Assembly (NCBI GenBank): GCA_033060915.1
Contig: CM065386.1
Span: 6,368,001 to 6,432,000 of the forward strand
Reading direction: 5' to 3'
From: Euryodendron excelsum
Taxonomy: Eukaryota; Streptophyta; Magnoliopsida; Ericales; Pentaphylacaceae
DNA: 64,000 bases
In this document: positions 12,101 through 25,928 of the stretch, one piece after another
How the letters are laid out: every line of letters starts with the position of its first letter
Numbering within the stretch: position 1 is the first letter of the stretch
Made by a program: the position numbers and the translations under genes
Notes under the pieces: model-generated
What the model was told of the DNA's origin: nothing
The model's database searches: none
What the model saw: the letters and a program-made list of their open reading frames with translations, nothing else

Positions 12101-14936
12101 TTAATATTTCTTGAATATTGTTAGATTTTTTTCACCATCTTGTGGAATATCTGTTTTTTATTCTTCTTAGAATTTGAAGAATCTAGATTATCTTTATCTG
12201 TGTTGGCGGTACTGACAGTTAAATTGTTTCTTCGAAGTAGTTAGGGTTAAGATTGTGTCTTCAGTGCTGCTTGTATCTTGGTGAGGCCATGGCGGCCATT
12301 TTTGAAATAGCCAAGGAGTCTTGGCCCTTTATGTTAGTTAATCTGGTTGAGTAAATGCCCTTACAATAAACAAGCCACAAATGCAAGTGTTGAAGTTGCT
12401 GCTAAAGCATTTTGAGTCAGCTATATAATAATGGTGTTTATAAATGTGCTTGATATAAATGACGAGGATTAATTTTCAAGTCTCCTATGTCACTAGGCAT
12501 GACTTAAGTCGAGTTTGCTTGGGAAAGTCTAGTTCGAGCAAAGTCTATTACTCTAGTTGTTGCCCCAAGCTCCCACTATGGTACTCCGTGCTAAGTTGTT
12601 TTTCTGTTCTGTAATCTCCATCCCATCATGAATGTCTGGATTTTATTTCTATTACTTGTTGGGATTTTGTTGAAGCCCAGATCCGTCTTTCCCTTCCTTT
12701 GACTATTTCCCAGTGACATTTTGTGTAGTTATTTGATCTAAAGTTTCATCACCGTTTATACTTACAAAAAAAAAGGGTTCATCACCTATTATAATAGCCT
12801 AAGTCTCTTCTTAATTAATTTAAAATACTAAAATTTTAAAAGATTATTATTTATGTTGATAAGAGCTATGTTACACGGACTCTTTTAAATTTGTCGAGAA
12901 CCTGTGTTGGATGCCTAACTCTTGGGTAAGGACATGATACATGTGTCCGACATGTCTAGTTAGATATGCACCCAACAAGAATATATAAGCAGTTGAAATT
13001 ACTATAAAACCATGCGTAAGACTTCCATTTTGTACATGTTGCATATCATGCTCTATATTAGTTATATATACCATTTTGACTTGGAAACAAATAAAAGAAA
13101 TATGAAATTTAGACATGTCTTTGAGCTGTTGAACATGAGAATTAAATGATTTTGACAGTAAGAAACGTATCCACACCCGACATCCGTACCCAAGTAAGAT
13201 TGAGAGAGCTAAGAAAATGATGGAAGCATTGTGACATTAGCATACTTGATAATTTGGAAACTTATGAGAATCTTTGATTTTTCTTCCATTTTAACTTCAA
13301 GGTGGCACTCACTATGAGACTCACTGTCAAGTTTATGAGAGCACCAAAAAATGTTAGCTGAAAGGATAAAGGAAGGACTTACTAGAATTGCTTGCAGCCA
13401 TTCGAACTGATGGTGTTCTTCCCACCAGTCAGAAGGTGTTTGGAAGATATTGAAGAAACTGAATGATTTAGAATTCAGTGCACAAGACATAAAAGAAATT
13501 GTTTTGTGATTTTCGTTAAATTCTGTTACAGTTCACATTGTAACATTGGTTAGTTGGTTGGTTGGACATTGTATGACATTGTTATGACGAAGGTTCATTT
13601 GCCTGAATATTAATGGTCCTGCCATACTTTCTATCTTTTCTGATATGCCTCCATGTTCCCAATTTATTACATTCTTCTTTGAGTCTTGACAATTCAATAT
13701 GGGAAGTGTTTTCTTGTTATATTTCATGCCTTCTTTGGTATAATAATTGTAAGTCAAAACTTAAATTATATACAATCATGTTTCTCAGAATACTTGCTAT
13801 TATCAAAATCTCATGATCTTGAACAAGGCCAGAGAACTTGCTGCAAAGAAGGATATTGAAGCCCTTAAAGAAATTGGCCAGATGGAGGTTTGCTCGATCA
13901 CTAGCTGTCCTTTGTCAAGAAGATATGAGACTGCCATTTTATTGACTTGATTAACCTATTTACTTATTATATTGATAGGTTGAGAAATTTATGTCTCTCT
14001 GGAACAATAGTAAGGCTGGTAGGGATGATTATGAGAGAAGAATTCTGCAATCGTTGGACATCCGACAGTTGAGCAGGGATGGACGCATGAGGAACCCGGA
14101 TGAGAAGCCATTGGTGTTACAGGAGGCACCAACTTCCTCTGAAACTGAGACGGTCACAAAAGCCAATGTAAAACGACCAAAAGAAGATTCTATTTCCTCT
14201 CCACCACATGATACCTCCCTCGTTGAGAAAGTCCAGAAAGAAGCAAAAAATAAACCCCAGAAAGATGCAAAGAATAAACTAACAGGTTCAGAAACTACTT
14301 CGGAGCCTATTGACTCGGAAGACAAAGGGATAGTCTCCGGTTCTGAAAAACTGCAAAAAGATTCGCAATGTATGCCGGATGAAGTTGATGAAGCAAAGTT
14401 GAAGGAGATGAGAAGAGAAGAGGAGATCGCAAAAGCTAAGCAGGCCTTGGAGAGGAAGAAGAAGTTGGCAGAGAAAGCAGCTGTGCAAGCAGCTATAAAA
14501 GCTCAGAAAGAGGCCGAAAAGAAGCTTAAGGAAATTAGAGTTTCATTTCTTCATTTTCCAGATTTTGTGGACTAGCACTTGTTGAAATATTGAACTAATC
14601 TGATTTCTTTTTGATTTACCACAGGAGCGTGAAAAGAAAGCAAAGAAGAAGGCTGCAGCTTCTGCACCTGATCCCCAAACTAAGGAACAGCCAACTGAAG
14701 CAGAAGCAGCGGTTGACGAACCAGAAAAGGCCAGTGAAAACATTGAAGCTCCAGTTTCAAAGAATAAGGATCAAAAGGAGAATTCAGTCAGGTACAGAAA
14801 TCGACCAAAAGGCTCAGATTTCCATCCAAGAGTCATGCTCAAGCGGAAAAAATCAACCAACTACTGGATATGGGCTGCTCCTGCTGCCTTGTCTGTTGTG
14901 ATGCTTCTACTGATTGGATATAACTATCTTCTCTGA
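9186..14936 (+). CDS. PPI1-like: Proton pump-interactor 1-like protein
   Basis: Seven coding exons: 9186-9563, 11141-11335, 11515-11694, 11830-12024, 13789-13887, 13979-14539 and 14625-14936. All join in frame with GT-AG borders and give 639 residues, close to the family's usual length near 610. The family binds the C-terminal autoinhibitory region of the plasma-membrane H+-ATPase and stimulates it. Visible features are the conserved core (VDEWPAPKQIHSFYCVKYR, then charged heptad-rich coiled coil), the LDEKRKEIEPLQQALGKLR block, the AAKKDIEALKEI and EKFMSLWNNSKA blocks, a long Lys/Glu-rich region, and a single C-terminal membrane anchor (YWIWAAPAALSVVMLLLI, then a short GYNYLL tail). The start at 9186 has a second Met two codons later. 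A 1.76-kb intron (12025-13788) carries repeat-like DNA. I see no break. Confidence 0.95.
12866..13214. mobile_element. Possible MITE in intron of the proton pump-interactor gene
   Basis: The stretch opens with atgttacacggactctt and carries tgtccgacatgt and, further on, cccgacatccgtacccaa. These words resemble a common plant foldback repeat whose ends read as 'tgttacacggactc'. The right end is too degraded to define an inverted repeat or target duplication. Confidence 0.3.
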
Positions 14937-16186
14937 AGATTCAAAACTAGAACGAGAGTTTCTTTTTGACTATCGTCTGAGTGGCTAGGTATTTATTAGT
15001 AAACACAATTTATTCCTTTATTTTACAACCTGTCACGGGGTGGACTCAGCAGAACTCATAATATGTAGGTAGATCAGGCAATATGAGATATACTTGCAGG
15101 GGAAGGAACTATACATATTTTGCTTGATTGGTGTAATTCCAAAATTTGGCTTTTAACTGAAACGAATGTTATTAAAGCTGAGTAATTTGAAACATTCTTT
15201 TGATCCGCACTGTTGGTAATGTCAATGCTCTTTTTGCCTATGACACAACTCTCTCTCTCTCTCTCTCTCACTCTCGGATCAGATTTAGTTTGACTATATG
15301 CAACAATACTTATGAGTTGTCTTCATGTTGGATTTAGTTTTGGAATGTCCTAGTTGGTGTAAAACCCTTTGCAGGCATTTAGGTGCTCAACTTGGCAGTT
15401 GACAATGAATTTTAGGGAGACATGTGCAGGGTCGCAGACAGTGCTTGTTTGCAATTTGGAGAGCTGATTTGTATTTGGTTTTTGGAGTTGGGTTTGTCTT
15501 GCTCATAATGCAAAATGCATAAACTTTATTCACTTTGTGTTGGCAAAATACAAGCACCTAGATTTTGAAGGCTGATACTTTGTGTGGACCAAGATCAAGA
15601 TTTTCGGTTGCTTCAGGCTCTGATCAGCAAGATCTTTAGCTTGGTAATTACTTGGTTTGAGTAGGGTGGGAGACTATACATGTTTCGGAATTAGTTGGTC
15701 CAACATTTGGTCGTCCAAATAAAAAATGAAAAATGTCCTTAGAGCTATTTAGTATTCTTTTGTTTTTCAGCATAAAACTTTGGAATGCTTTCCAATGTAA
15801 AGATTTTGGGTTTGTGTTTCCAGCATAGAACTTTGGAATCCTTTTCATCGAAGTAATGTTTTTGGAATGCTTTTCATCGAAGTAATGTTTTTGAAATAGA
15901 GAATACATTCATTTTAGTATTTTTCGTTTTTTTTTTCAAATTTTGTAAATTACTAAAAACAAAAAATATTAGACAAACATAGTGTTTTACACCGTACATG
16001 TAAATGTAGTAGAGGAATGCAAAACTTGAATTATACATGCAGAACAGATCTACCTTTCTTCTAAAAAGCAGCCAAACTACATAATCGAGCTGTTGACAAA
16101 CCTATCATTTATTACTAAATCCAATCTTTTCCATCTCAAACTCCTCAAACAAGCCTTTCATTCCATGAACACTTTTTAAGAGCAGT
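14937..16186. other. 3' UTR and convergent intergenic spacer
   Basis: This lies between the stop of the + strand proton pump interactor and the stop of the - strand STIG1-like gene. A CT run sits at about 15249-15268. Two near-identical words (ttggaatgcttttcatcgaag type) repeat around 15775-15895. No further gene is seen. Confidence 0.6.
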
Positions 16187-16591
16187 TCAAGCATACCCAC
16201 AAGATCCATACTCGCATTTAAGCCCCGGCAAGCACGCATTGTCGCACTCGCCGCAATGCGAGGCGTTGTAGGCAATGTTGGTGCAAATCCCGCCGCAGCA
16301 AAGCTCACCCAGCCCACACTTTTTCAGGCACTGCCCGCAGTTGTTCCTGTCCCTCAGAACATTCCGGCAATGCTTCTTGCAGCAGTAAAGAAGGCTAGTC
16401 CCATTGTTGGCCGATATCCCATTACACGCATTATTGTTGATGGGATCACAATGGGTTCCTTTCTTAATACCGGCCAAGAACCGGCTTCTCAATCTGGGGT
16501 TTGTTGATGAGGCCATTTGAGACTGTGAGGCAAGGAAAACGGTGATAGCTAGAGAGAGAAAGGTGGTGAGCTTGAGTAGAGAGGTGGCCAT
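16187..16591 (-). CDS. STIG1/GRI-like secreted cysteine-rich protein
   Basis: A single exon of 134 residues. The first ~28 residues (MATSLLKLTTFLSLAITVFLASQ...) are a clear signal peptide, followed by a short basic linker (RLRSRFL) and the STIG1 domain. That domain holds 16 cysteines, including the paired-Cys words YCCKKHC and LCCGGIC, and CGECDNAC near the end. Length and cysteine count fit the stigma-specific STIG1 family, which includes tomato/tobacco STIG1 (pollen-tube growth) and Arabidopsis GRIM REAPER (extracellular peptide signalling in cell death). The protein should be apoplastic. It sits between the proton pump interactor and DRP5A, the same neighbourhood I recall for GRI in Arabidopsis, which favours a GRI-like identity. 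The exact sub-family is inferred, not shown. Confidence 0.9.
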   Translation of the reverse strand: MATSLLKLTTFLSLAITVFLASQSQMASSTNPRLRSRFLAGIKKGTHCDPINNNACNGISANNGTSLLYCCKKHCRNVLRDRNNCGQCLKKCGLGELCCGGICTNIAYNASHCGECDNACLPGLKCEYGSCGYA

Positions 16592-19500
16592 TCTCTCTCT
16601 AAAGTAAGGGATGTCTTACAAGAGTGAGAGCCAAGGGAGGTGGATTATGGGGGTTTTATGTTGTAAAGTTCTTCATAAACTATTCACTATTTCTTGACGA
16701 GTTTTAATTTACAAGTCACTTCCTGAATACTTAAATGAGGTTTTGCAGAGCTCTAGATTCTTGGTATGTAAAACCCATTAATTGTATAATTAAGAGCTAC
16801 ACCCATGAACTAATACTAAAATAATTCTATGAACATCGATGCAGTTAGCTATACTATAAGGTGTTTAGCTTATTGAACTAGATTTTTAATTTTGGATAAT
16901 TGACAACTCATTAAGTAGACTTGTATGTTAGTTCTAAGGTCATCACCGGTGAAGTATTTTACGGAGGTCGAAAATTTTAAATTGAATTTTATAAGGGTGC
17001 ATAAGGGTTCCAGCATTACCATAATTAAGGCCTGAATAAAAGTAGTTGATAGGCAGTCTTACTTCCTATCTTAGTAGAGAAGATAACCTAAATTGAAAAT
17101 TTAAAAATCATTTTTAAAAAGTCAAAATTTTTAATGAAAACAAAAAATACACCAAGAGTTGTCCCCTAATCAACTCAACACATTCGTAGTCCTTTTTTTT
17201 CTTTTTAAATTTTGAAGCTTGTGTTAGCCAAAAGAGATTTTAATAATAGTTTTTTTTGTTATTAGTTGTCTAAATCTTTGACCGACTATTTTCAAGCTCG
17301 TACTCATTAGAGATTTTAATTGAAATAGCATAAAATACATGCTCGAAATTGATGATGTTTTAATTGGCGGGGGGTTTTATACTACTAAAACCACTAATCG
17401 CTTGACCGTGAAGGCTTAGGCGCCGGACGCCGGAACACGTGTACGGATCTTCTTTCCCGGCGGGTAATGCGTAAGTGGAACTGGGTCGGTCACGGTTTTC
17501 AACAATCAACCGTATGGGCCAATGAATTCAGATGTGCGTATGAGTAACAATCAGGTGGTTTGTCAGTTCACAAATTAACAAATCGGGACCGCACATATAT
17601 TGATGGGTTAATAATTAACCAGCATCACATGATTTTGACTTAAAACCCCGTTAGGAGCATACGTGGTGTGCCTCGACCGCCAAATTCTTGGCAATGCCAA
17701 TCATGATTACACCTAGGTTACACAGTTCGCCCAGGTAGGTGGGGGGATTGACAAATTAGGAATAAATTAGGGTCAAAATTCACAGTTTGACTTCGTCAAA
17801 ACCGCTAATTACAAGCAAATTGTATTTTGGACCACTAATAAGTAGCGACATGACGAGCTTATGATGAGGAGAAGCACACCAGAATACAAGTCCATCCATA
17901 AGACTCACACTTAAGTTCAAAATGCATGAGCTGGGTTTTTGAACCTATTGTGAAGAAGTTCTAACCAATGGACCACACTTGTCCACCTTGAATATTTATT
18001 GTCTTCCTTTTTCTTTTATAGTATTTTTATTATATTTAATAGATACAATTAAACATATATGAAATTGAGGAATAAAAAAATAAAATTACTTATGTATTAA
18101 TGTATATATAATATTTAAAAAAATATATATATATATAAATATATATACGCATTTTAGGAACGCTTTTATTCTCAATCATTTTAACAAAAAATGCTCTCAT
18201 GCATCCGTATCCTCACTCGCATCCGCTTGTGCTCACGTTTTGTGGGGCTTAAGATTACAATCAGCAGCCCATCTAAAATCATATACTCCGTTCATCGGAT
18301 CAGATGATGCTCCTCAAATGCTCCTGCCTTTTTTATTTTTTTCACATTAGAGAGCCCAAAGCCGAGGAGGAGGAGGAGGAGGAGGAGGAGGCGGCAGGGT
18401 GACTCAAACAGGCCCATTTGGTTATGATTTTTTTAAACTTTTTTTGGGCTTATTTTTTTGATTTATAAGCAAAAAAAAGTCAAAATTTTTTAACTTTTCT
18501 ACATGTCTTAGCTTATAAAAGCTAAAAAGTTAAAAAAAAAAATAGTTTTTTTTTGCATATAGGCCCCAAAGGTAAAATAACAAAAGTTAGAAAAAAAACT
18601 ACACCAAATGATGGTACAAGTGATAGTACTATTACTACTGGGCTAATTCAACTTTTTCGGTACATTCATTTTTCAAGGTTAGTTATTAGGTACCACGGTG
18701 ATACTAGATCATCATGTTGATGTGATATGATAAACTAATAAATTAGACCAATAAAAATATAAAAATTCTAAGCATTAGAAGTGTTGAGTTTAAAATTTAA
18801 GTTTTTTAATTTAAAATAAGATGATATCTTAATGATTAAAATTATAAATACTTATATGATTATGTATTATTGACCCGTTACACCACCATCAACCTGATAA
18901 TGTACTACCATTATTGTAACCAATATGCGTGGTGACATATGCCTTATATTTATTTATTTATTTATTTATTACAAGGTGTCTACTCGTCTGATTTGGCTAC
19001 TTCCTGAAACTTGGGACAAATGGGTCATTTTGCTTCCTCACACTTCCTATACACGGGCGAAGGTTTCTTCAAAAATAAGCCCATAATCAGACCATAAAGG
19101 CAATAAAATTGCTTTGCATTCACGTGAAAGCGTTTTGAAGGACGGAGAGAAGAAAGCGGATGAAAAACTTTCTTCCAGAAGAGAAAAACATAAACTAGAC
19201 AAAATGGCACCATGGCCTAAAATGAAAGCAACTTATTAATGTATCAACTCTCTAAGATTAATCCAAGTCATTTTAGCCTGAGTCTTTTTTTATTCAGAGT
19301 AATATAAAACGAAACAAGCTACATATTCAAGCTCTACTGGTATTCAGTTAGTTAAAAACCCATTTGAGATTGATTTGTTTTATAAACAAATAAAATTTGT
19401 ACACATTTTAAAACTAGTTAAGTTTTTGAGTTTCGCTTGAAAAGTAAAACTATTTGATTTCGGTTTGAAATTGGCATCTTATATAAACACACTAAATTTG

Positions 19501-20736
19501 CACACATTTTGAAGTTCGTTAATTTTATGAGCTCGACTTGATAAGTTTATATGCAATGGAAGCTGTATAAAGTTTTTGTTATTAGGGTTGTGCCAAAATT
19601 TAGACACCAATTCTCAAAACATTAGCGCTATTATTTTTTAAAAAAAATATCATATGTAAATATATTAACTTTTACAATTGTTCCGGATAAAGTTTCATAT
19701 CTTAGAATTATAACATAAAAACATCATTGTCAATATTATCAAATATGTTATTTTCAATGTAATCAAATAATTACTTATCTACTCATCTCCTAATTATGCT
19801 GTCAACTATTTATGAATTTTACTATTGAAAATATTATTCTAATAAACAGTCGTGGCTGGTAAATCACCACCTTTATCTAAACAACGAAAATCATTCTTTC
19901 TTTATAAGTTGAATTGGTGAAATTTCCCCTGTATGTTTTCAGTAAATTCACCTTTGGAGATTGGGAAATTTCATTATCTTTTCTTTTTCTTTTAGCCCGT
20001 AAATTATTTTTTTTTATTGGATCGATGGATTCAATGTTTTAGACAATCGATGCAAATTTGTAATCAAATCATTTTTACTAATATTAATATTTTAAATTAT
20101 TAATTTTTTTTATGTTGATGGAGTTAATCGGCCTAGTATGTAGAGCCGCGCACACTTATATGTATTAAAAAAGGGTAAACTATTTGATCTTGGCTCGACA
20201 AAAGCTCTTTAGATTTTTAAGTTAAAGTTTAAACAATACTGTATTCAACTCGACTCTGCTTGTCTACAATTTTATCTTAACCTAGTGGCCTATATTTCTT
20301 TCTTTTGTAGCTTGGCCTCCTTAGGCCTTATAACCTTCAAAGCTTCTTGCTCTCCGTTTCCCAATATTTGTGGTTTAGATTAGTTGGGTTGATTTGATAA
20401 AAAAAACTGATTAATATAGGTAATAAAATAACAAAAGCTTATTAAATCAAGAAAAGCATACACACCTAGACAAAGCTAAGGCCAGCCCATTCGTATATAC
20501 ACAAACCAAACTTGGTCAGATAATTATGGGCTCAGGACCAACAGAGTTTACAACAGAGCCCATTTTATTGCTATTCAACAGGCCCAAGGTTGGATGATAA
20601 GCCCTCTGTAAGAATTTTGATGCAGGCCCAGAATACAGACCCAATATATATTTTTCCTAACGGCTTTATTATTGTAGTGTAATTCAAATTCAAATTTGAC
20701 CCTTCGCCTTCCCTCTGCACTCGAGTGTTCTCTCCA
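16592..20736. other. Intergenic between divergent STIG1-like and DRP5A genes
   Basis: No gene is recognised in about 4.1 kb. It contains a GAG trinucleotide run (18364-18391), a TA-rich stretch (about 18100-18145), a TTTA run near 18950-18970, and an AT-rich repeat-like stretch (about 18410-18600) with complementary aacttttt/aaaaagtt words. The promoters of both flanking genes must lie at its ends, but no element can be assigned firmly. Confidence 0.5.
18364..18391. repeat. (GAG)n trinucleotide microsatellite
   Basis: About nine consecutive GAG/AGG units in an otherwise AT-rich spacer. Confidence 0.9.
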
Positions 20737-23700
20737 ATGGCGGCCACTAACACCTTCATGAACACACCAACCAAAACTCCATCCAGCAAAATCAACTCTT
20801 CCTCCATTTCTAAGAAGCACCACCAATCCACAGACCCGTCAGTATCGAACCCCTCGGCTTCCGATTTCAAGACCCGATTCGAAGCCTACAATCGCCTTCA
20901 GGCTGCCGCCGTTGCCTTCGGCGAGAAGCTCCCGATCCCCGAGATAGTCGCCCTCGGTGGCCAGTCGGATGGCAAGAGCTCGCTCCTCGAAGCCTTTCTT
21001 GGCTTCCGATTCAACGTTCGCGAAGTCGAAATGGGCACCAGAAGGCCTCTCATCCTCCAAATGGTCCACGACCCAACCGCATTGGAGCCCAGATGCCGGT
21101 TTCAGGTTCTCTTATATCGACCCAATTGGTCTTAGGCTGATTACATTTCTAGGGTTTTAGATTCTGTGCGTTTATCAATCCAGGGTTTTAACTTTTTGCG
21201 AATTTGGGAGTTTCGGTTGGTAAAATTCATTTGGGATATAAACTGCCTCGTGCCTGCATAATTGTTGTATGCAATGTCATTTAGAGCTTCATTTTTGTAC
21301 TTCGACAATCCAATAAATACAATGAGATATGAAATTAACGGTTGCTTACCAATAAAATCTAAGGGTTTAAGCTATTTTCAAGCCGTAATTTTCAGGGAGA
21401 ATGTTAATGATTTTTATGCACTATCTGCTTTAGCTAAAAGTTTTATTTTTGGGTCTACAGACGCTAACACACCCACAGTTAAAAGCACAGTTTCACTGAC
21501 TTCATATTCGTATACATATGCTAATGATATATGATAACCTAAACAGGAGGAGGATTCCGAAGAATATGGAAGTCCTATTGTTTTGGCATCTGCAATTGCA
21601 GATCTTATAAAGTCACGGACAGAAGCACTTCTGAAGAAGACTAAAACAGCAGTTTCTGCTAAGCCTATTGTGATGAGAGCAGAATATGCCTATTGTCCAA
21701 ATCTCACCATTATTGATACACCAGGCTTTGTTCTCAAGGTAAGCAAATTGAGAATAAGGATGAGGTGAAGAAAGGTTTGAAACTTCTGTAACTTTATATT
21801 TTTTCTATTTGTATTGAAGTGATAATTTGAAACTGTATTGGCAGGCAAAGAAGGGTGAACCAGAGAACACGCCAGATGAAATTCTGTCAATGGTGAAGTC
21901 ATTGGCTAGTCCACCCCATCGTATCCTTTTATTCCTTCAGCAGAGTAGTGTGGAATGGTGCTCATCTTTGTGGTTGGATGCCATTCGTGAAATTGATCCA
22001 ACATTCAGACGGACAGTAATTGTTGTCTCCAAATTTGATAACCGGCTCAAGGTACAAAATGAACAATTTTTCTCTAGTGAATCTTCAATACATAGAAGGA
22101 AATGTAGAATAATTTTTTTCAATTAATGGTATTTCTGTATGTTCTTAACGGACAAATGAATTACAATGTGATACCAAATGCTATGTTTCATCACTTCAAT
22201 AAAAGAGGGGAATAATTTAATACTAAACAAATTTAGCAGCTGACGTTTCATGATATGTTGCAATACAATTGGTCTTGTTTTGATTTGATTTTATTGATAA
22301 CTAGGTCTTGTTTGAGTTTAATGATGGGAAGCTTTAAATTTCCTGATTCTGGTTGTTGTAAGAATTGCTTAGCAGAATGAAGGATGATAGCATTGGTGAA
22401 TGATTTCTTTATTACTGCAACTATATGGAAATGGTAGTTCTTGAGAGAAACCGGGATTAATTCATAGTAACTGATATGGTAAAGGAAACCTTGTTTCCAT
22501 GTTGCACATATTTGATTTGTCCCTTTTGATTTTGTTGCAATGTACAATTTAAAATTTCTGATTTTGGTTCTAAGAAAATTAACTTCAGGAGTTCAGTGAC
22601 CGGTGGGAAGTGGATCGTTATTTGAGTGCAAGTGGTTACCTTGGAGAGAATACTAGACCATTTTTTGTGGCCCTGCCGAAGGACAAGAGCAGAGTTTCAA
22701 ATGATGAATTCCGTAGGCAAATATCTCAAGTGGACCTAGAAATATTACGCCATCTGCGTGAGGGTGTTAAGGGGGGATTTGATGAAGAAAAGTTCAGGTC
22801 CTATATCGGTTTTTCCTGTCTCAGAGATTATTTGGAATCTGAGCTTCAAAAACAATACAAAGAAGCAGCACCAGCGACTTTAGCTTTGCTTGAACAGCGC
22901 TGCAGTGAAGTCACTGCTGAATTGGCCAGTATGGACTCCAAAGTACAGGCTACTTCTGATGTTGCACATCTTCGGAGATCTGCAATGTTGCATGCTGTTT
23001 CTATCTGCAATCATGTGGTGTGTAAAATTCAACATTTTAATATTTGACTAACTTTGCTCTTTGGGATTATGTATCTAGCTGTTGTATTCATACTGATACC
23101 TTCTGGAGTACATAATTTCATGAGTTTGAATTAATAGAACACATGGTTTCACTTGTATGATTGCTGAAGGGAGCATTGATTGATGGAGCAGCTGACCCTG
23201 CCCCTGAGCAACGGGGGAAAACAACAGCGGAGGAACAATCAGAGAGTGGTATTGGGAGCTGGCCTGGCGTTACAGCACCTATAAAACCTCCCAATGCCGG
23301 CCTTCGTCTGTATGGGGGAGCCGCTTTTGAAAGGGTTATACATGAATTTCGCTGTGCTACATATTCCATCGAATGCCCCCCAGTATCAAGGGAGAAGGTA
23401 AGTTTACTCCAACAGCAGTTTATCTTGGAATGGAAATTAGAATAGAAGATTTAATTTCCTGAGTTACAGGTGGCAAATATATTACTTGCCCATGCTGGCC
23501 GTGGTGGGGGTAGAGGAGTTACAGAGGCAGCTGCAGAGATTGCACGTGCTGCTGCCCGGTCATGGCTTGCTCCTCTTCTTGACACGGCATGTGATCGGCT
23601 TGCCTTTGTTTTGGGGAGCCTCTTTGATCTTGCTGTTGAGAGAAACCGCTGCCAAGATTCGGATTGTAAGAAGCTATTTCAGTTTTAGCATTTCGCATTT

Positions 23701-25814
23701 TACATTACCATTAATCGATAGTTTCTTTTTCCCTTTTAACGAAAAAATTTGGGAACTGCCATTTTAAAATGCTTAGTCTCTTTCAGTATGGTTTCCCTGG
23801 ATATGATAGAAATGAACTTAGCTACTAGTGATTCAGTCATCTAATATGATAAGTTCAGCTCTTGGATTTCATCTCACTCTATTATTCTCTATCAAGCCAA
23901 ACTTTGATCAGTAGTGTCCTTGTTATGGTCTCGTGCTTCAGAACTGAAATTGATGTTCGAATAGCATTACCTGTTATAGGAAAGAAACATAAGGAAAAGG
24001 AAAACAAATATTGAAAACCAGTTGTCCAGAGAATTTTCTTTTAGAATCATTATTTTTCCCCTTTTGGATAGTGTTTGGCATTTTACATGTTTTCTTCTCA
24101 AACTAGTTAAAGAAACATGTGTTATCCTTTTCATCCTGCAGATGGGAGAAAAACTGGAGATTTGGACGGGTATGTTGGTTTTCATGCTGCTTTAAGGCAC
24201 TCTTACAGCCGCTTTATGAAGGATCTTGCAAAACAGTGCAAGGAACTAGTTCGGCACCACCTTGATTCAGTTACAAGCCCATATTCTCAAGTCTGTTATG
24301 ACAATGACTTCCTGGAGACTTATGGCTCAGGTGCAAACTCCATTTACAGATTCAACCAAGCTTCAGCTGCTACCTTTTGTCTTGAGCTATCTGATGGGGG
24401 AGCAGCATTGGGAGATGAAACCACAAAAGACCAAGAGAATGTACCTCCAGAAAAGAACGGCAGGCAAACCACACCAGGAAAAGTTGCAGAAGCCAGAGAA
24501 GCTCTTCGAGAAAGCCAAATGACTGTACCTGAGACTCCTTCACCAGATCAGCCAAGTGATGGAAAATATATTGGAGTCAAGAAGGAACCTGGAAATTGCA
24601 TTGAGAATGGTGCAAGAAAATGGCATCCTAGAATAATGGGAAACAGCAGAAATTCGGATCATTTAAGAGTCCAAAGCAGTTCGAGATCAGGGTCAGCTTA
24701 TTCAGAGATCTGTTCGTTAGCTGCACAGCATTTTGCATGTATACGTGAAGTTCTGGTTGAGCGGAGTGTGACATCAACTTTGAACTCTGGCTTCTTAATC
24801 CCTTGGCAAGCTACTAAGCTTCTCCTTTGTAGCACCTATTTGTGTCCACAGAGCATGCATATCCCTAGAAACACCAGAATTCATAATATGTTTTCAGGAA
24901 AATATCAATAAACTTGATAGCCTACTTCATTGATTGCTCGACAATATAAGTACCTTAGCGAGGTATCTGTTAAAACTTGGCCTCTCTTTTGCCGAAACAA
25001 GGTGCACATGATGAGCACAGTTCCATATTTACAATTTTCTCATAGATCTCAAATATTCTTCAACTCTTTTAGACTCAATCGAACACTAATTGTTTGACTT
25101 GATATGCCAACTGGTTTCCTTTTTAATGTGTTTGTTTCAATGACATACTTTGGGAGCATGCCTTTTCTGTCCATACAATACCTGGAATACATTATACACT
25201 CAAACCAGATAATGATAACCATCCTCATTCCGTGCTTCCCTCTTGTTTTGTAAAGTTTTGCGGGAATGTACCAGAGCATTCTTCATTAGTCTTCTCAGTA
25301 GATTGTTTGAGAATGTTTGCTCAAGTGAATCATTGTATTAATGTATCTATTCTCTTCTGTTGCTTTGATTGGCCTAGACATTAACCTTACATACTGGGCC
25401 ACTAATCCTGCAGAGCAATTAGCAATTGATTCTATCTGCACACAAAATTGTTTTTTGGTGAGATTTATAGGCAGCAAGCCTTGTGTCCTTGTCTTCTATT
25501 TTCTGAATTGAATCAACCTACAGGTTTATCATTTGGCCCATGACCTGCAAACTTAAATTTTCTACATCTGTTATGCCATTTACATTGGTTTAGAAACTTA
25601 TTATTTTCCTCTCTTTCATCTATGCAGCCGGGATCGTCTTGTGGTAGCACTTGGACTGGATTTGTTTGCTGTCAATGATGAGAAATTCATGGACATGTTT
25701 GTTGCACCTGGAGCAATTGACTTCCTACAAAATGAAAGGCAGTCTCTTCAGAAGCGTCAGAAAATTCTGCACTCTTGCTTGAATGAGTTCAAAACCATGG
25801 CACGCACACTTTGA
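20737..25814 (+). CDS. DRP5A: Dynamin-related protein 5A (large GTPase)
   Basis: Eight coding exons: 20737-21105, 21547-21738, 21845-22051, 22589-23017, 23170-23397, 23470-23665, 24142-24805 and 25628-25814. They join in frame to 823 residues; Arabidopsis DRP5A is about 817. DRP5A acts in cytokinesis, and its relative DRP5B (ARC5) in chloroplast division. The GTPase domain shows the P-loop GGQSDGKSS (residues ~74-82), the G3 motif DTPG (~180-183) and a G4-type SKFD (~249-252). The middle/stalk part follows, with the ERVIHEFRCA and LLAHAGRGGGRG blocks. A variable Ser/Pro-rich segment (VPETPSPDQPS) precedes the C-terminal effector-like helix (SEICSLAAQHFACIREVLVERSVTS). The last intron (24806-25627) needs a GC donor: exon ends cct-tg, intron begins gcaagc, and the joined codon restores Cys before RDRLVVALGLDLF. 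The start at 20737 gives a conserved Thr/Pro-rich N-terminus (TPTKTPSSK). Confidence 0.95.
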
Positions 25815-25928
25815 TGGAAACTTCTGGCAATGACAAACTGTATTTATACAGCTAAGAGTTCACAGGTTCATCATCTTATGAACATTCTTGTTGAATTTCA
25901 AGTGGAGTTTCACAACATCCTTTCTCAG

